Assembly (NCBI RefSeq): GCF_006337165.1
Contig: NZ_CP040896.1
Coordinates: 3,720,001 to 3,784,000, forward strand
Direction: 5' to 3'
DNA length: 64,000 nucleotides
Source of the DNA: Hymenobacter jejuensis
GTDB lineage: Bacteria > Bacteroidota > Bacteroidia > Cytophagales > Hymenobacteraceae
In this document: positions 26,924 through 36,295 of the stretch, one piece after another
How the letters are laid out: each line of letters begins with the position of its first letter
How positions within the stretch are numbered: the stretch's first letter is position 1
Translations under genes and position numbers: made by a program
The notes under the pieces: generated by a model
What the model was told of the DNA's origin: nothing
Databases searched by the model: none
Seen by the model: only the letters and a program-made list of their open reading frames with translations

Positions 26924-27970
26924 ATGCTTAATCTTTTCGGGATGATAAATAATTTACCTTTTCACACTTCTTATCGAGCCAAAAACCGCAAAAAAACTAA
27001 CCACCGCTCAGCTTCCCTGCATGTTCTACTCCTGATCTGCGTACTACTGGCGTTACCAGCAAGCCTTCTGCGTGCGCAGGGCACTGAAACTGGTAATGCG
27101 CGTCCAATTTTAATCGCAACGTATGGCAACAGTTTGGTTGCAGGAGTTGGAGCTTCTACTGGGCAAGTGTATTCGACGGATAACATGACGGGCATGGATT
27201 TCCCGGCCCAACTTTCGCGCGATTTAGGTGCTGGATACGTAGTCAAAAATCTGGGAGTGCCCAGCAAGACCACACCCGATTTAGCCCGTGAAGCTGCCGG
27301 GACGTTATATCCGTTGCTGGCTTCTGACGCATACAGCCGCAAAATTGTGGTGATCTGGGAGTTGACCAACGACTTGTGCTTAGCAGGAGCGTCTGCAGAT
27401 CAGGCTTTTGCTCATTACAAAGCACTAGCAGAAGACATCAAAGCCCACGGCGCAGAACTAATCTTGTTAAGCATGTTGCCGCGCACTACCTACATCGCTG
27501 GCTATTCGGTGCAGGAGACGGAGCAGTATCGTAACCAAATCAACGCGCGCCTGCGGACAGAATGGACCGCCTTTGCCGACCGACTAGCTGATGTGGCGGA
27601 TCTCCCACTAATCCTGCCTGATGGAACGCACCTCGGCGACGCCGGCTACACTATCGTGAAGGATGTTGTGAAGGCTCATATTATGAGTCTGGTAAATTCC
27701 ACGGTGATGGGCAATTCGAAGCGAAGCACAACCTCTTTTTTGACTGTTTATCCTAACCCTATTCAAGACGGGCGCTTGCATTTAGATTTCGGCGGCTATC
27801 TACAAACAGTACAAATCAGCGTTTTTAATGCGCTGGGTCGAGAGGTATATTCCACGCGACTCACAGGCGCTTCCACCCATATCATGGAAGTCCCAAACTT
27901 GACCACCGGCTCATACTGGGTGCGTGCTCAATCGGGCGACAAAGTGCAAACCAATCGTTTCGTACGGTAA
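26924..27970 (+). CDS. Secreted SGNH/GDSL-like hydrolase with T9SS tail
   Basis: 348 residues. A basic N-terminus precedes a signal segment (about 33-52, ending LLRAQ). The SGNH blocks are YGNSLVAG (Ser70), ELTND (149-150) and DGTHLGDAGY (Asp233, His236). The usual GDS is GNS here; catalytic Ser, Asp and His remain. A type A T9SS tail follows (VYPNPIQDG to NRFVR, about 275-348). It is probably an esterase acting on acetyl or feruloyl groups of plant polysaccharide at the cell surface; substrate inferred from context. An earlier or later Met (26942) could be the real start. No LacI-type operator was found upstream. Confidence 0.75.
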   Translation: MLNLFGMINNLPFHTSYRAKNRKKTNHRSASLHVLLLICVLLALPASLLRAQGTETGNARPILIATYGNSLVAGVGASTGQVYSTDNMTGMDFPAQLSRDLGAGYVVKNLGVPSKTTPDLAREAAGTLYPLLASDAYSRKIVVIWELTNDLCLAGASADQAFAHYKALAEDIKAHGAELILLSMLPRTTYIAGYSVQETEQYRNQINARLRTEWTAFADRLADVADLPLILPDGTHLGDAGYTIVKDVVKAHIMSLVNSTVMGNSKRSTTSFLTVYPNPIQDGRLHLDFGGYLQTVQISVFNALGREVYSTRLTGASTHIMEVPNLTTGSYWVRAQSGDKVQTNRFVR

Positions 27971-28010
27971 TAAAAGGCAGTATGCGATTATCAGCTTTTT
28001 CCTCCGGGTT

Positions 28011-29174
28011 TCAAGCTACAATTGTCTGTGCCTTTTCTTGAGCGGCGCCAATTGCACTCAGAATGCCAACCAGCATCCCCATCACTGCCACTAGCGTAAA
28101 GGACACGCGCAGGCTGAAAGCTTCGGCCAGCAAGCCAATGAGCGGCGGCCCAAACAGAAAACCTAGGTACCCCAGCGTCGAGACTACGGCCAGCGCCACG
28201 CCGGGCGAAACGGTAGTGGCCCGGCCCGCAGCGCTGTACGAAAGCGGCGTGACCGACGCAATGCCGAACCCGACCAGCAGAAACCCAATAAGCGACGGCA
28301 TGAGGTAGGGGAAAGCTACAGCAAGTAACAGGCCGATGGTTATTAATAGGCTGCTAACCTGCATCATACGCGTGGCCCCGAACCTGTGAGTAAAGTAATC
28401 GGACACGAATCGGCCTAGGGCCATGGTACTCATGCAGGCTACGTAGCCGCTGGCAACCATGGCTTTTTCGGCGTGCACCACTTTCTGAAAATACACGCCG
28501 CTCCAGTCGAACATGCAGCCCTCGCAGAGCATGCCGCAGAGAGCAATCAGGCCGATGCGAAGCAGATAGGGATCGGGTCTGCGCAAGGTCAAGCCGCTGC
28601 TGCCGGTGCTGTCGTTGCTCTCATGCCGTAGGGTATGGCGGTTGGCGGCCAGGGTCAGGAAGGCGCAGACCGCCGCCACAAGCAGGAAGTGAGTAAGCGG
28701 CGTCTGTCCCCAGCCAATCAATAACGCCCCCAAAGCGCCGCCCAAAAAGCTTGCTAAACTCCACAGGCCGTGAAAAGAACCCATGATGGGGCGCCCTTAA
28801 ACGTCTTGAACCCCAATGGCTTGCGTATTAACGGATATATTGATCAGGTTGCCGGCCGCGCCGAAAAATGCCAGCGCCACGGCCGCAGTCCAGAAGCCCG
28901 TAGCCCAACCCAGCAGGGGCAGGAAGGCCGCGTAAAGCAGCGCGGCGAGCAATACTACCAGCCGGCTCCCGTAGGTATGCACCAGCCAGCCGGCCAACGG
29001 CAGCGCCAGCATCGACCCGACTGGCATGGCCAGGAGCAGTTGGCCTAATTCGCCTTCGCTCAACCCCAACTTCAGCCGGATGTCGGGAATGCGGGAAGCC
29101 CAACTCGCAAAACACAGACCCGCCACAAAAAACAGGGCACTGACCGCAACTCGATTCTTCTGGTTTGGCTGCAC
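28011..29174 (-). pseudogene. MFS transporter (FucP/YbjJ-like) interrupted by one in-frame stop
   Basis: The N-terminal part (29174 to 28800) encodes the first helices of a major-facilitator protein (SASRIPDIRLKLGLSEGELG, then LPLAGWLVHTYGSR). A TAA at 28797-28799 interrupts it. In the same frame, GRPIMGSFHGLWSLA continues without a shift for about 260 codons through the remaining helices. Relatives read through as '...Y-G-R-x-I-M-x-S-F-H-G-L-W', so the TAA stands where a Tyr codon (TAT/TAC) is expected. The gene is divergent from an arabinanase gene, with an operator between them, so it was probably a sugar permease of the locus. Unless the stop is a sequencing error, the transporter is dead or split. 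Confidence 0.85.
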
Positions 29175-29211
29175 AAGGATAGGGAGTTAGTTGTAATTGG
29201 GTAGTAAATTA

Positions 29212-29225
29212 CACAATCGTTTGTG
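29212..29225. promoter_or_regulatory. LacI-type operator, copy 3 (divergent)
   Basis: An exact CACAATCGTTTGTG lies 38 bases before the MFS start (minus strand) and 121 bases before the GH43 start (plus strand). It could control both. Confidence 0.7.
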
Positions 29226-29345
29226 TTTGGCTTTCTAGATTGTTAAGTTGCAGTATACTCAGCATCACCCTGCTTGAAAGCCCAAAATTAAACTCTGTTC
29301 TGCGCTTGATTCTGGGCCTGGTTTCATCTACACAATTCCCCACTT

Positions 29346-31094
29346 ATGAAAATTACTTTACCCTTAGCGCCTGACAGTAGATACGACCATTTAGCGCAGT
29401 TATTTGCTATCTCAAAATTAGCGGGCAGCCGCAAGTGGTTGCGAACGGCTACTATGCTGGTGATTGCTGTTTTATATATATCTGTAAATCAATCATTTGC
29501 ACTACAAGGCGCTACGCAGTGCCACGATCCATCTACGATTGTCAAGAGTGGCAATATCTACTGGGTATTTACGACGGGGGACGGAGTATACGGCATGTAT
29601 TCCACTGACCTGATCAACTGGACGCCGAGCCCGAAGCCGGTGTTTGCGGCCAATGCTTGGCCCGGCTGGATCAATGCGAAAGTGCCTGGTTTTCAAGGTA
29701 CTTTCTGGGCACCGGAATGCAAGTTCATGAATGGAAAATACTACCTGTATTACTCCTGCTCGACGTTTGGCTCGAAGGTTTCGGCCATTGGGCTGGCTAC
29801 CAACGCCACGCTCGACCCCACCAGCCCCGACTACCGTTGGCAGGACCAAGGTGAAGTGGTTTCGACCAACAACAGCAGCGATGTCAATGCCATCGACCCG
29901 GCTTTGTTTACCGATGCCAACGGAGATTTGTGGCTCACGTACGGCTCATTTTTCGGTGGTATCCGGGCCGCTCTGCTCGACAAAACCACCGGTAAACCGG
30001 CGAATTCTACCCGCTTTCCATTAGCCAGCGGCGATGCAGAGGCTTCGTATGTGGTGCGTAACGGCAACTATTACTACCTGTTCATCAACCGGGGCGCGTG
30101 CTGCAACGGCGTCAACAGCACGTACCATGTGCAAGTGGGCCGCTCAACTAGCCCCAGCGGGCCTTACCTCGACAAAAGCAACGTCGACCTCAACAACGGC
30201 GGCGGCACTACCATCCTGTCGTCATCAGGAAAATACATTGGGCCGGGCTGCGTGGGCTTGTTTCAGGAAAACGGCGCTAACTACCTGAGCCACCATTACT
30301 ACGACGCCGAAGCCAACGGCGCGCCGCGCCTGAGCCTTGGTACCCTGGCTTGGGACAACGACGCGTGGCCCGTCATTTCGCGTGATTGGCTGGCGGCAGG
30401 CCGCTACGAGATTGCCAATCAAAACAGCGGTCTTGTGTGGGAGGCTCTGGGCTGCTCTGGTGCGGCCGGCCAAGCGATTACGCAAGGCACCAAAACGGGC
30501 CAGAACTGCCAGCAGTGGAACTTCACGGCCCTCGGCAACGGCGACTACAAGCTCACCAACGCGCTTGGCGATCTGGCGGCCGGAACGCAGGATTGCTCAC
30601 CAGCCGCCGGCGCTAAGTTGCTACTTGGGGCGTATTCGGGGGCTTTTTGCCAGCGTTTCAAAATCGAGCGGGCCAGCGACGGCAGCTTTGTTTTCTCCTC
30701 CGTCGACGGCAACCGCGTGGTGGAAGTGCCTTTCGCCTCGCGCGACGCGGGTACGCAGCTGGGCCTTTGGGATTACAACGGCTGCAACTGCCAGCGCTGG
30801 CTGGTAAATGCCCCCGGTGCAACGCTGGCCTCAGCAGCGGCTAATACCTTAAAAGGCGTTAGTATATATCCGGTGCCGGCCGTGCAGGGGCGCTTTGAAG
30901 TCGACTTGACCGCAACAGGCACCCGAGGTGAAACCAGCGTGGAAATCCTGAATCTGCAGGGCCGCTTGGTTCATCAGCAGCAATTCGGGCGCCAGACGAA
31001 GCTGTCGGTAGATGCGGCTATCGCCCCCGGGCTTTACATGGTGCGCGTGAGAAGCGGCAACGCCATTTCCACCCAGAAAGTGGTAGTTCAGTAA
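29346..31094 (+). CDS. Secreted GH43 endo-arabinanase with ricin-type CBM13 and T9SS tail
   Basis: 582 residues. An unusually long N-terminus precedes the signal core (about 33-52). The GH43 propeller has CHDPSTI (Asp61 base), NAIDPAL (Asp184) and GDAEAS (Glu232 acid), typical of endo-1,5-alpha-arabinanases. A ricin-type beta-trefoil (about 352-490) follows, with repeated Q-x-W-type motifs (CQQWNF, CQRFKI, CQRWLV). A T9SS type A tail starts at YPVPAVQGRF. It should act outside the cell on polymeric arabinan to feed SusCD. Preceded by an operator. Confidence 0.88.
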   Translation: MKITLPLAPDSRYDHLAQLFAISKLAGSRKWLRTATMLVIAVLYISVNQSFALQGATQCHDPSTIVKSGNIYWVFTTGDGVYGMYSTDLINWTPSPKPVFAANAWPGWINAKVPGFQGTFWAPECKFMNGKYYLYYSCSTFGSKVSAIGLATNATLDPTSPDYRWQDQGEVVSTNNSSDVNAIDPALFTDANGDLWLTYGSFFGGIRAALLDKTTGKPANSTRFPLASGDAEASYVVRNGNYYYLFINRGACCNGVNSTYHVQVGRSTSPSGPYLDKSNVDLNNGGGTTILSSSGKYIGPGCVGLFQENGANYLSHHYYDAEANGAPRLSLGTLAWDNDAWPVISRDWLAAGRYEIANQNSGLVWEALGCSGAAGQAITQGTKTGQNCQQWNFTALGNGDYKLTNALGDLAAGTQDCSPAAGAKLLLGAYSGAFCQRFKIERASDGSFVFSSVDGNRVVEVPFASRDAGTQLGLWDYNGCNCQRWLVNAPGATLASAAANTLKGVSIYPVPAVQGRFEVDLTATGTRGETSVEILNLQGRLVHQQQFGRQTKLSVDAAIAPGLYMVRVRSGNAISTQKVVVQ

Positions 31095-31204
31095 TAGCTT
31101 CAGCCATTACGGACACGAGGTCTAGAGGACGGGTAGGGGAGACAACGTCCACAACTTGCATTAGCAAAGCAGAAGGTTAGGAAAGAAGCCACATTAGTCA
31201 AACC

Positions 31205-31262
31205 AAAGCCCCAGCGGGGCGACGCAATCCGTTGAACGGAAGAGTCGCCCCGCTGGGGCTTT
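31205..31262. terminator. Bidirectional terminator between convergent GH43 and GH51 genes
   Basis: A 19-bp perfect stem (31205-31223 with 31244-31262) has an AAA/TTT base. The 20-base loop holds a second small hairpin (TCCG-TTGAA-CGGA). It sits between two convergent genes. The rest of 31095-31328 shows nothing else. Confidence 0.8.
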
Positions 31263-31328
31263 AAAAATTTCATTGTGCGCTTTGCTATTGCTTACTCGCC
31301 TTGTAGAGGTGATTGAGCGCCTCCAAGG

Positions 31329-32882
31329 TTATTTGATTTCCAGTACCACTACCGATTTGGCTGGCAACTCTACGGCCAAGTCATTGCCGCGCTTTTTAGC
31401 GCCCTTGAAGGGAGCCAATTTCACGGTCGGCTGCTTGTCGAAAGTGTTGTAGTCGGTGATTTTGGCGGAAGTCAGGATCTGGCCGGTAACGGTTTTCCAG
31501 TTGACGCCGGCCAGCGCCGTTTCTACTTTAATGCTCTTGTTTGGGTCGAGGTTGACGAGCGAAATGTGCACGGCGCCTTTGCTATCCTTGGAAGCCGACG
31601 CATTGACGGCCGCAATTTTTTGGCCGCCCAGCACGTAGTCAGGACTCTGAAATTTCACGGGCAAATATTGCGCGTCCTGGTGTACCTGATACAGGTCGAA
31701 AACGTGATAGGTGGGCGTGAGCAGCATTTTTTCTTTGTCCGTCAGAATAAGTGCTTGCAGCACGTTTACGGCCTGTGCGAGGTTGGCGACCCGCACGCGG
31801 TCGCAGTGGTTGTTGAAGATATTGAGCGTGGTGCCGGCTACCAGCGCGTCGCGCAGCGTGTTTTGTTGATACAGAAACGCCGGATTAGTGCCCGGCTCCG
31901 GGTCGGTCCACACGCCCCATTCGTCCACGACCATCGCAACCTTTTTCTGCGGATCGTATTTGTCCATAATGGCCGCGTTTCGGGTTACGATGTCGTCCAT
32001 TTTCAGGCAGTTCTTCATCGTGTTGAAGTACTGCTGCTCATCAAAACTCGTCGCGGAGCCTTTCTTGCTCCAGTTGCCAGTAGGCAGCGTGTAGTAATGC
32101 AGCGAGATGCCCCACATCTGATCCACCGGAATCTTTTTCATGCAGACCTCAGTCCAGTTGAGATCGTCGCCATTGGCTCCGCTAACGATCTTCTTCAGTT
32201 TGGGCGCGCCGGGGTAAGTTTTGGCGAACGTAGCGTAGCGCTTGTATTGGTCGGCATAGAACTCGGGCGTCATGTTGCCGCCGCAGCCCCAGCTCTCGTT
32301 GCCCACGCCCCACAGACTTACTTTATAGGGGGCGGGGTGACCGTTTTGGCGGCGTAGCCGGGCCATGGGGCTTTCACTGTCGGAGTTCAGGTACTCAATC
32401 CAGTTCGACATTTCTTCCACCGTGCCACTGCCCACGTTGCCGGCCAGATACGGATCGCAGTGCAACAGGTCGCAGAGTTCCAGAAATTCGTGCGTGCCGA
32501 AGCTGTTGTCTTCCACCACGTCGCCCCACGTCGTGTTGATAAATTGGGGGCGTTGGGCGCGCGGCCCGATGCCATCGCGCCAGTGGTAGGTGTCGGCGAA
32601 GCAGCCGCCCGGCCACCGCAGGTTGGGCACCTTTATTTTGACGAGCGCCTCGACAATATCCATGCGGATGCGGTCTTTCTTCGGCACGCTTAGGCTCTCG
32701 CTGACCCAGAATCCGTCGTAGATGCAGCGCCCGAGGTGTTCGGCAAAGTGCCCGTATATGTCTTTGCTAATCTGCAACTTAGGGTCGCCGGCTTGCACGC
32801 TCATGCTTACCGTTTGCGCCAGCGACGCAAAGGAGACTGCGAAGCAGAAACCCGTCGCAGCAACAGCTTTTTTTAGATTCAT
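31329..32882 (-). CDS. GH51 alpha-L-arabinofuranosidase, exported
   Basis: 517 residues. Signal peptide 1-22 ends SLAQ. The barrel carries [40 protein letters not shown], acid/base Glu196 (GVGNESWG) and nucleophile Glu321 (VVDEWGVW). This single-domain form resembles the classic cytosolic GH51 enzymes but has an export signal, so it should work in the periplasm. It differs from the CBM-containing GH51 at 22851, suggesting the two take different side chains or chain lengths. A LacI-type operator lies 102 bases upstream. Confidence 0.92.
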   Translation of the reverse strand: MNLKKAVAATGFCFAVSFASLAQTVSMSVQAGDPKLQISKDIYGHFAEHLGRCIYDGFWVSESLSVPKKDRIRMDIVEALVKIKVPNLRWPGGCFADTYHWRDGIGPRAQRPQFINTTWGDVVEDNSFGTHEFLELCDLLHCDPYLAGNVGSGTVEEMSNWIEYLNSDSESPMARLRRQNGHPAPYKVSLWGVGNESWGCGGNMTPEFYADQYKRYATFAKTYPGAPKLKKIVSGANGDDLNWTEVCMKKIPVDQMWGISLHYYTLPTGNWSKKGSATSFDEQQYFNTMKNCLKMDDIVTRNAAIMDKYDPQKKVAMVVDEWGVWTDPEPGTNPAFLYQQNTLRDALVAGTTLNIFNNHCDRVRVANLAQAVNVLQALILTDKEKMLLTPTYHVFDLYQVHQDAQYLPVKFQSPDYVLGGQKIAAVNASASKDSKGAVHISLVNLDPNKSIKVETALAGVNWKTVTGQILTSAKITDYNTFDKQPTVKLAPFKGAKKRGNDLAVELPAKSVVVLEIK

Positions 32883-32984
32883 AGTGTGGGAAAGAAAGAA
32901 GGGTGAGTGTCGGACGAAAGCAGCCGGAAGCCCCGGCCCGAGCGATCAGTTTGAGCCTGTAAAGTAGAAAGCCCCACCTGATAA

Positions 32985-32998
32985 GACAATCGTTTGTG
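32985..32998. promoter_or_regulatory. LacI-type operator, copy 4
   Basis: GACAATCGTTTGTG, one base different from the consensus, is 102 bases upstream of the GH51 start on the minus strand. Confidence 0.65.
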
Positions 32999-33040
32999 TA
33001 AAAAAGCCAAGTTTTGGATCACTATGAGTGTCGGTATGTC

Positions 33041-33070
33041 TTTATAAATACTTGATTATAAATAGGTTAT
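33041..33070. repeat. AT-rich dispersed element, copy C
   Basis: TTTATAAATACTTGATTATA followed by AATAGGTTAT, similar in layout to the copies at 14499 and 52121. It lies in the 330-base gap upstream of GH51. No gene is present in the gap. Confidence 0.4.
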
Positions 33071-33142
33071 GAGGTATGCTTGCGTCCAATTACTCGATAA
33101 CGAAATGTAGGAAATACGCACACATGCTGTGGCCGTAAACAA

Positions 33143-33179
33143 AAACACCCGCGCCGGATACCATCCGACGCGGGTGTTT
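33143..33179 (-). terminator. Terminator of the truncated haemoglobin gene
   Basis: An 11-bp perfect stem (AAACACCCGCG at 33143-33153 with 33169-33179) is followed on the minus strand by a T-rich run. It lies 34 bases after the haemoglobin stop. Confidence 0.75.
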
Positions 33180-33212
33180 GCTATAAGTAGGATAACGTTT
33201 TCGGAAGCGGGT

Positions 33213-33584
33213 TTAGCGAAGCGTGTTTTGCTGAATCTGTGCCGCAATGGACTTGGCTTTCTTCTTCGCTTCTTCGGCCTTCAATCCTGTGAAATTATCT
33301 TCTACGGCCTTGAAAAACAGGGAGATCCAGCGCTGGCTGTGCGGGCCTGATGCGGGCAAAGCCAAGTGGCGGGGGATGGGCTCACCGGCGTGGCGGTTGG
33401 TGCCCAGCAAAACGCTGCTCCAGAAGTCATACATGCCCGTGAGGTGATTGGGCCAGTGAATCTGGGCGACGGCTGAGAAAAGCGGCGCGAGTAGCTCGTC
33501 GCCGTTGGCTTTCTGGCAGAAAGAATTGATCAGCGTCTTGATGTCGGCTTCCGTGCGAATGTCCGGAGTACTGGTTGTAATCAT
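33213..33584 (-). CDS. Group III truncated haemoglobin
   Basis: 123 residues, the usual size. The sequence matches the 2-over-2 globin pattern: IKTLINSFCQKANGDELLAPLF, YDFWSSVLLGTNRHAGEPIPRHLALP (proximal His in the RHLALP stretch) and RWISLFFKAVEDNFTG. These proteins bind haem and handle O2, NO or peroxide in the cytosol. It lies inside the arabinose locus on the same strand as the two arabinan enzymes around it but has its own terminator and no operator nearby. Probably unrelated in function. Confidence 0.85.
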   Translation of the reverse strand: MITTSTPDIRTEADIKTLINSFCQKANGDELLAPLFSAVAQIHWPNHLTGMYDFWSSVLLGTNRHAGEPIPRHLALPASGPHSQRWISLFFKAVEDNFTGLKAEEAKKKAKSIAAQIQQNTLR

Positions 33585-33835
33585 AGCAGTAGAAAGGAAG
33601 AAGGTGCAGAGAATACGAGAGAACCGAAGCCAAGTTGCAACTCAACAAAAGGGCCTTTTGCGAGTCGAACCAGACGTATACGGAGGGCTAGCCAGAGTTG
33701 AGATCCTGAATGGTGAGTTCTAATTCAAGATCAACAAGTTACAGACGAGTTTTGGGGGTAGCTTTCCAGTATACGTTGCAAATATAGCTCAGAACCTCCA
33801 ATGAATTGTCCTCTTTATTCGTTCCATTGCCATAT

Positions 33836-34831
33836 TTATTTTGCTACTGCGGGCCAGCCTTCTTTGTCCCAGTTGAGCTTCTCGATCCGAAGTTTGGGCC
33901 GGCCTTTCTCGGCTGCGTCGTAACCATGAAAAACGAGGTAATCGGTGTCGTCGAAAGTATAGACTGAGTTGTGCCCGACGCCATACCAGTTGCTGTCGCC
34001 TTGCAGCACGAGCGTGCCGCCGCCCTGTTCCAGGCCCGTGCCCGCCCGGTCGAGGTAGGGGCCGGTAACGTTTTTGGCGCGGCCAACCATCATTTTGTAC
34101 GTGCTCTGCGGGCCGCGGCAGCAGTAGTCGAAGGAAGTAAACAGGTAGTAATAACCACCTTTCTTGAAGATGAATGGCCCTTCGATGGCGGCATCGCCGG
34201 CCAGCGAATCGGTCAGTTTGGGGTCGCGGGGGCGGCTCGCGATGGTGCGCCACTGATCGGGCTGCGCCACTTTGGTCAGGTCGTCTTGGAGCCTCACCAG
34301 CTTGATACCGTTCCAGAACGAGCCAAAGGCCAGCCACGGCTTGCCGGCTTCGTCGCGGACGAGGTTGGGGTCGATGGCGTTCCACATGTCGCGGCCCGGC
34401 ACCGACTGGATGACCTTGCCGTGATCGACCCATTTGTAGTCGGGCGAGGCCGGATTAAGCGTTTTGTTTGTCGCCAACCCGATGCAGGATGTGTTTTTGC
34501 CGAAGGCCGAAACTGAGTAAAACAGGTTGTATTGGCCGTTGGCAAACGAAATATCCGGTGCCCAAATGTGGTTATTGCGGAAGCCCGGCACTGCCTGCAC
34601 CGCCCAGGTTGGCGCCGCGGCAAACACCGGCTTCTCCTGCTTCCACGTCTGCATGTCTTTCGACGACCACATGGCAATGCCCGTACCCGTGCAGAACATG
34701 TAATACGTGCCATCCTGCCGAATCATGACCGGATCGTGGGCCGGAATCAGCCCTTTGGATTTGGTGTCCTGAGCGGTAGCTAACTGGCTTATGCAGAGAA
34801 CGAAAGCCAATGCAGTGAGCAGGTTTTTCAT
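33836..34831 (-). CDS. GH43 endo-1,5-alpha-L-arabinanase, periplasmic
   Basis: 331 residues with signal peptide 1-20 (LATAQ). The catalytic trio is clear: PAHDPVMI (Asp33 base), NAIDPNL (Asp154) and IEGPFI (Glu217 acid). CCRGPQSTYKMMVGRA and the HNSVY segment match the single-domain arabinanase subfamily. It has no CBM and no T9SS tail, unlike the enzyme at 29346, so it probably cuts imported oligomers in the periplasm. An operator lies 63 bases upstream, between it and the divergent lacI gene. The 251-base gap after its stop-side neighbour (33585-33835) holds no gene. Confidence 0.9.
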   Translation of the reverse strand: MKNLLTALAFVLCISQLATAQDTKSKGLIPAHDPVMIRQDGTYYMFCTGTGIAMWSSKDMQTWKQEKPVFAAAPTWAVQAVPGFRNNHIWAPDISFANGQYNLFYSVSAFGKNTSCIGLATNKTLNPASPDYKWVDHGKVIQSVPGRDMWNAIDPNLVRDEAGKPWLAFGSFWNGIKLVRLQDDLTKVAQPDQWRTIASRPRDPKLTDSLAGDAAIEGPFIFKKGGYYYLFTSFDYCCRGPQSTYKMMVGRAKNVTGPYLDRAGTGLEQGGGTLVLQGDSNWYGVGHNSVYTFDDTDYLVFHGYDAAEKGRPKLRIEKLNWDKEGWPAVAK

Positions 34832-34893
34832 AAGCGATGAAGTAAGGGTGCAGGCGAGGTTATGCTCACAAAGTATAAAGGCCAGTTGGTTTG

Positions 34894-34907
34894 CACAATC
34901 GTTTGTG
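34894..34907. promoter_or_regulatory. LacI-type operator, copy 5
   Basis: An exact CACAATCGTTTGTG is 63 bases before the GH43 start (minus strand). It lies in the 342-base divergent gap to lacI, which holds no gene and is very AT-rich between 35030 and 35105. Confidence 0.7.
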
Positions 34908-35126
34908 TTTATTTATGTTTCGGTATGACTAGCAGCTCCAGTGCCGGGCATGCAGAAAAATGATCTATTTGTGTTGAAATTAGCCAGTCTGAAGGACCTG
35001 CTTTAGCTTTAATAAGTAATCGTATGGCTTCTTTTTAAAATGAATTTTTCACATAAATACTTTATAATCAGATATTTATATGAATATGATAATACTTTAA
35101 TAAAATGCGCGAACCTAGAGTTAGGT

Positions 35127-35146
35127 TTACGCAAAGCGTTGCGTAA
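35127..35146. promoter_or_regulatory. Palindromic operator before the LacI-family gene
   Basis: TTACGCAAAGCGTTGCGTAA has perfect 8-base inverted arms around AGCG. It lies 27 bases before the chosen ATG. Its CGCAA/TTGCG arms resemble, but are not the same as, the CACAA/TTGTG arms of the enzyme operators. Probably the autoregulatory site. Confidence 0.6.
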
Positions 35147-35173
35147 TATTTGTGTAAATCTTCACGAAATAAC

Positions 35174-36220
35174 ATGAGCAAAGACTCATCGGATACGCCG
35201 ATTTCCATGTCGGATTTGGCCAAGGAACTGGGCGTGTCGGTAACGACCATCTCCAGGGCGCTCAGCGACCACTTCAGCATTGGGCCGGCTACCAAGAAGC
35301 GGGTGCAAAAGCTGGCCAAGAAGTGGAATTATCAGCCCAATCACCTCGCCTCAGCCCTGCGCAAAGGCAAGAGCAAACTATTGGGCGTGATGGTGCCGCA
35401 TATCGATGGGCGCTTCTTTCCGTCGGTGGTGCACGGCATCGAAACGGCGGCTAGCAAAGCAGGATTTAGCGTGCTCATTTGCCAATCAAACGAAGACGTA
35501 ACGCACGAGCGCAAGAACATCGAAACGCTGATGAGTGCGCAGGTAGAAGGCATTTTGGTGTCGTTGGCGCGCACCACACGCGACTTCAAGCACTTCAAAA
35601 AGGTGCAGAAACGCGGCATTCCGCTGGTGTTTTTCGACCGCATTCTGGAGTCGGGCGATGTGAACGCCGTGGTGCTCAACGACCGCGAAGGCGGCTACCA
35701 ATCGACCAAACACCTAATTGAGCAGGGCTGCCGGCGCATCGCGCACTTTGCCGGTCCGCAGCAGCTGAATATCTACAAAAACCGCCGTCAGGGCTACCTC
35801 GACGCCCTGCAACAATACAACTTGCCCATTGAGGACGAGCTGATTGTGTACTGCGACATGACGCTCGAAGCCGGCATGAAAAGCATGGAGCAATTGCTGG
35901 CGTTGCCCAACCCGCCCGACGCGGTGTTTGGCGCCGGCGATTTTTCGGTGATGGGAGCACTGCAATTGCTCAAATCGCGGGGCATGAGCGTACCGCAGGA
36001 CGTGGCGCTCGTCGGTTTTAGCAACGAAACCTTCACGCACCTGATGGAGCCCATGATCACTTCCGTTGACCAGCGCTGCGAGCAGATGGGCCAGTCAGCC
36101 GTGCGGCTGTTTCTGGAGCTGCTGGAAGAAAAAGGCGGCAAACACCAGTCGCGCCACGTGGTGCTGCAACCCGATCTGATCGTCCGGACTTCGTCGCTGC
36201 GCAGCGAAGTGCTGGTGTAG
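35174..36220 (+). CDS. LacI-family transcriptional regulator of the arabinan locus
   Basis: 348 residues from the ATG at 35174; an upstream TTG (35150) would leave too little room after the operator. The N-terminal HTH (residues 12-31, SDLAKELGVSVTTISRALSD) and hinge helix YQPNHLASALRKGKS are followed by a periplasmic-binding-protein-like sensor domain (from LLGVMVPHIDGRFF). The protein represses until a sugar ligand binds; the ligand is unknown but arabinose or an arabino-oligosaccharide fits. Bacteroidota more often use AraR (GntR/NrtR types) or hybrid two-component sensors for arabinan, so LacI control here is notable. The six LacI-like sites around the locus are its probable targets. Confidence 0.88.
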   Translation: MSKDSSDTPISMSDLAKELGVSVTTISRALSDHFSIGPATKKRVQKLAKKWNYQPNHLASALRKGKSKLLGVMVPHIDGRFFPSVVHGIETAASKAGFSVLICQSNEDVTHERKNIETLMSAQVEGILVSLARTTRDFKHFKKVQKRGIPLVFFDRILESGDVNAVVLNDREGGYQSTKHLIEQGCRRIAHFAGPQQLNIYKNRRQGYLDALQQYNLPIEDELIVYCDMTLEAGMKSMEQLLALPNPPDAVFGAGDFSVMGALQLLKSRGMSVPQDVALVGFSNETFTHLMEPMITSVDQRCEQMGQSAVRLFLELLEEKGGKHQSRHVVLQPDLIVRTSSLRSEVLV

Positions 36221-36295
36221 AAGCAACATCTGAAAACCGGGAGCCTGGCACTCAGGTTATAGTTTTCTACCCCTGGGCTACTTGACCTGCTAGAC

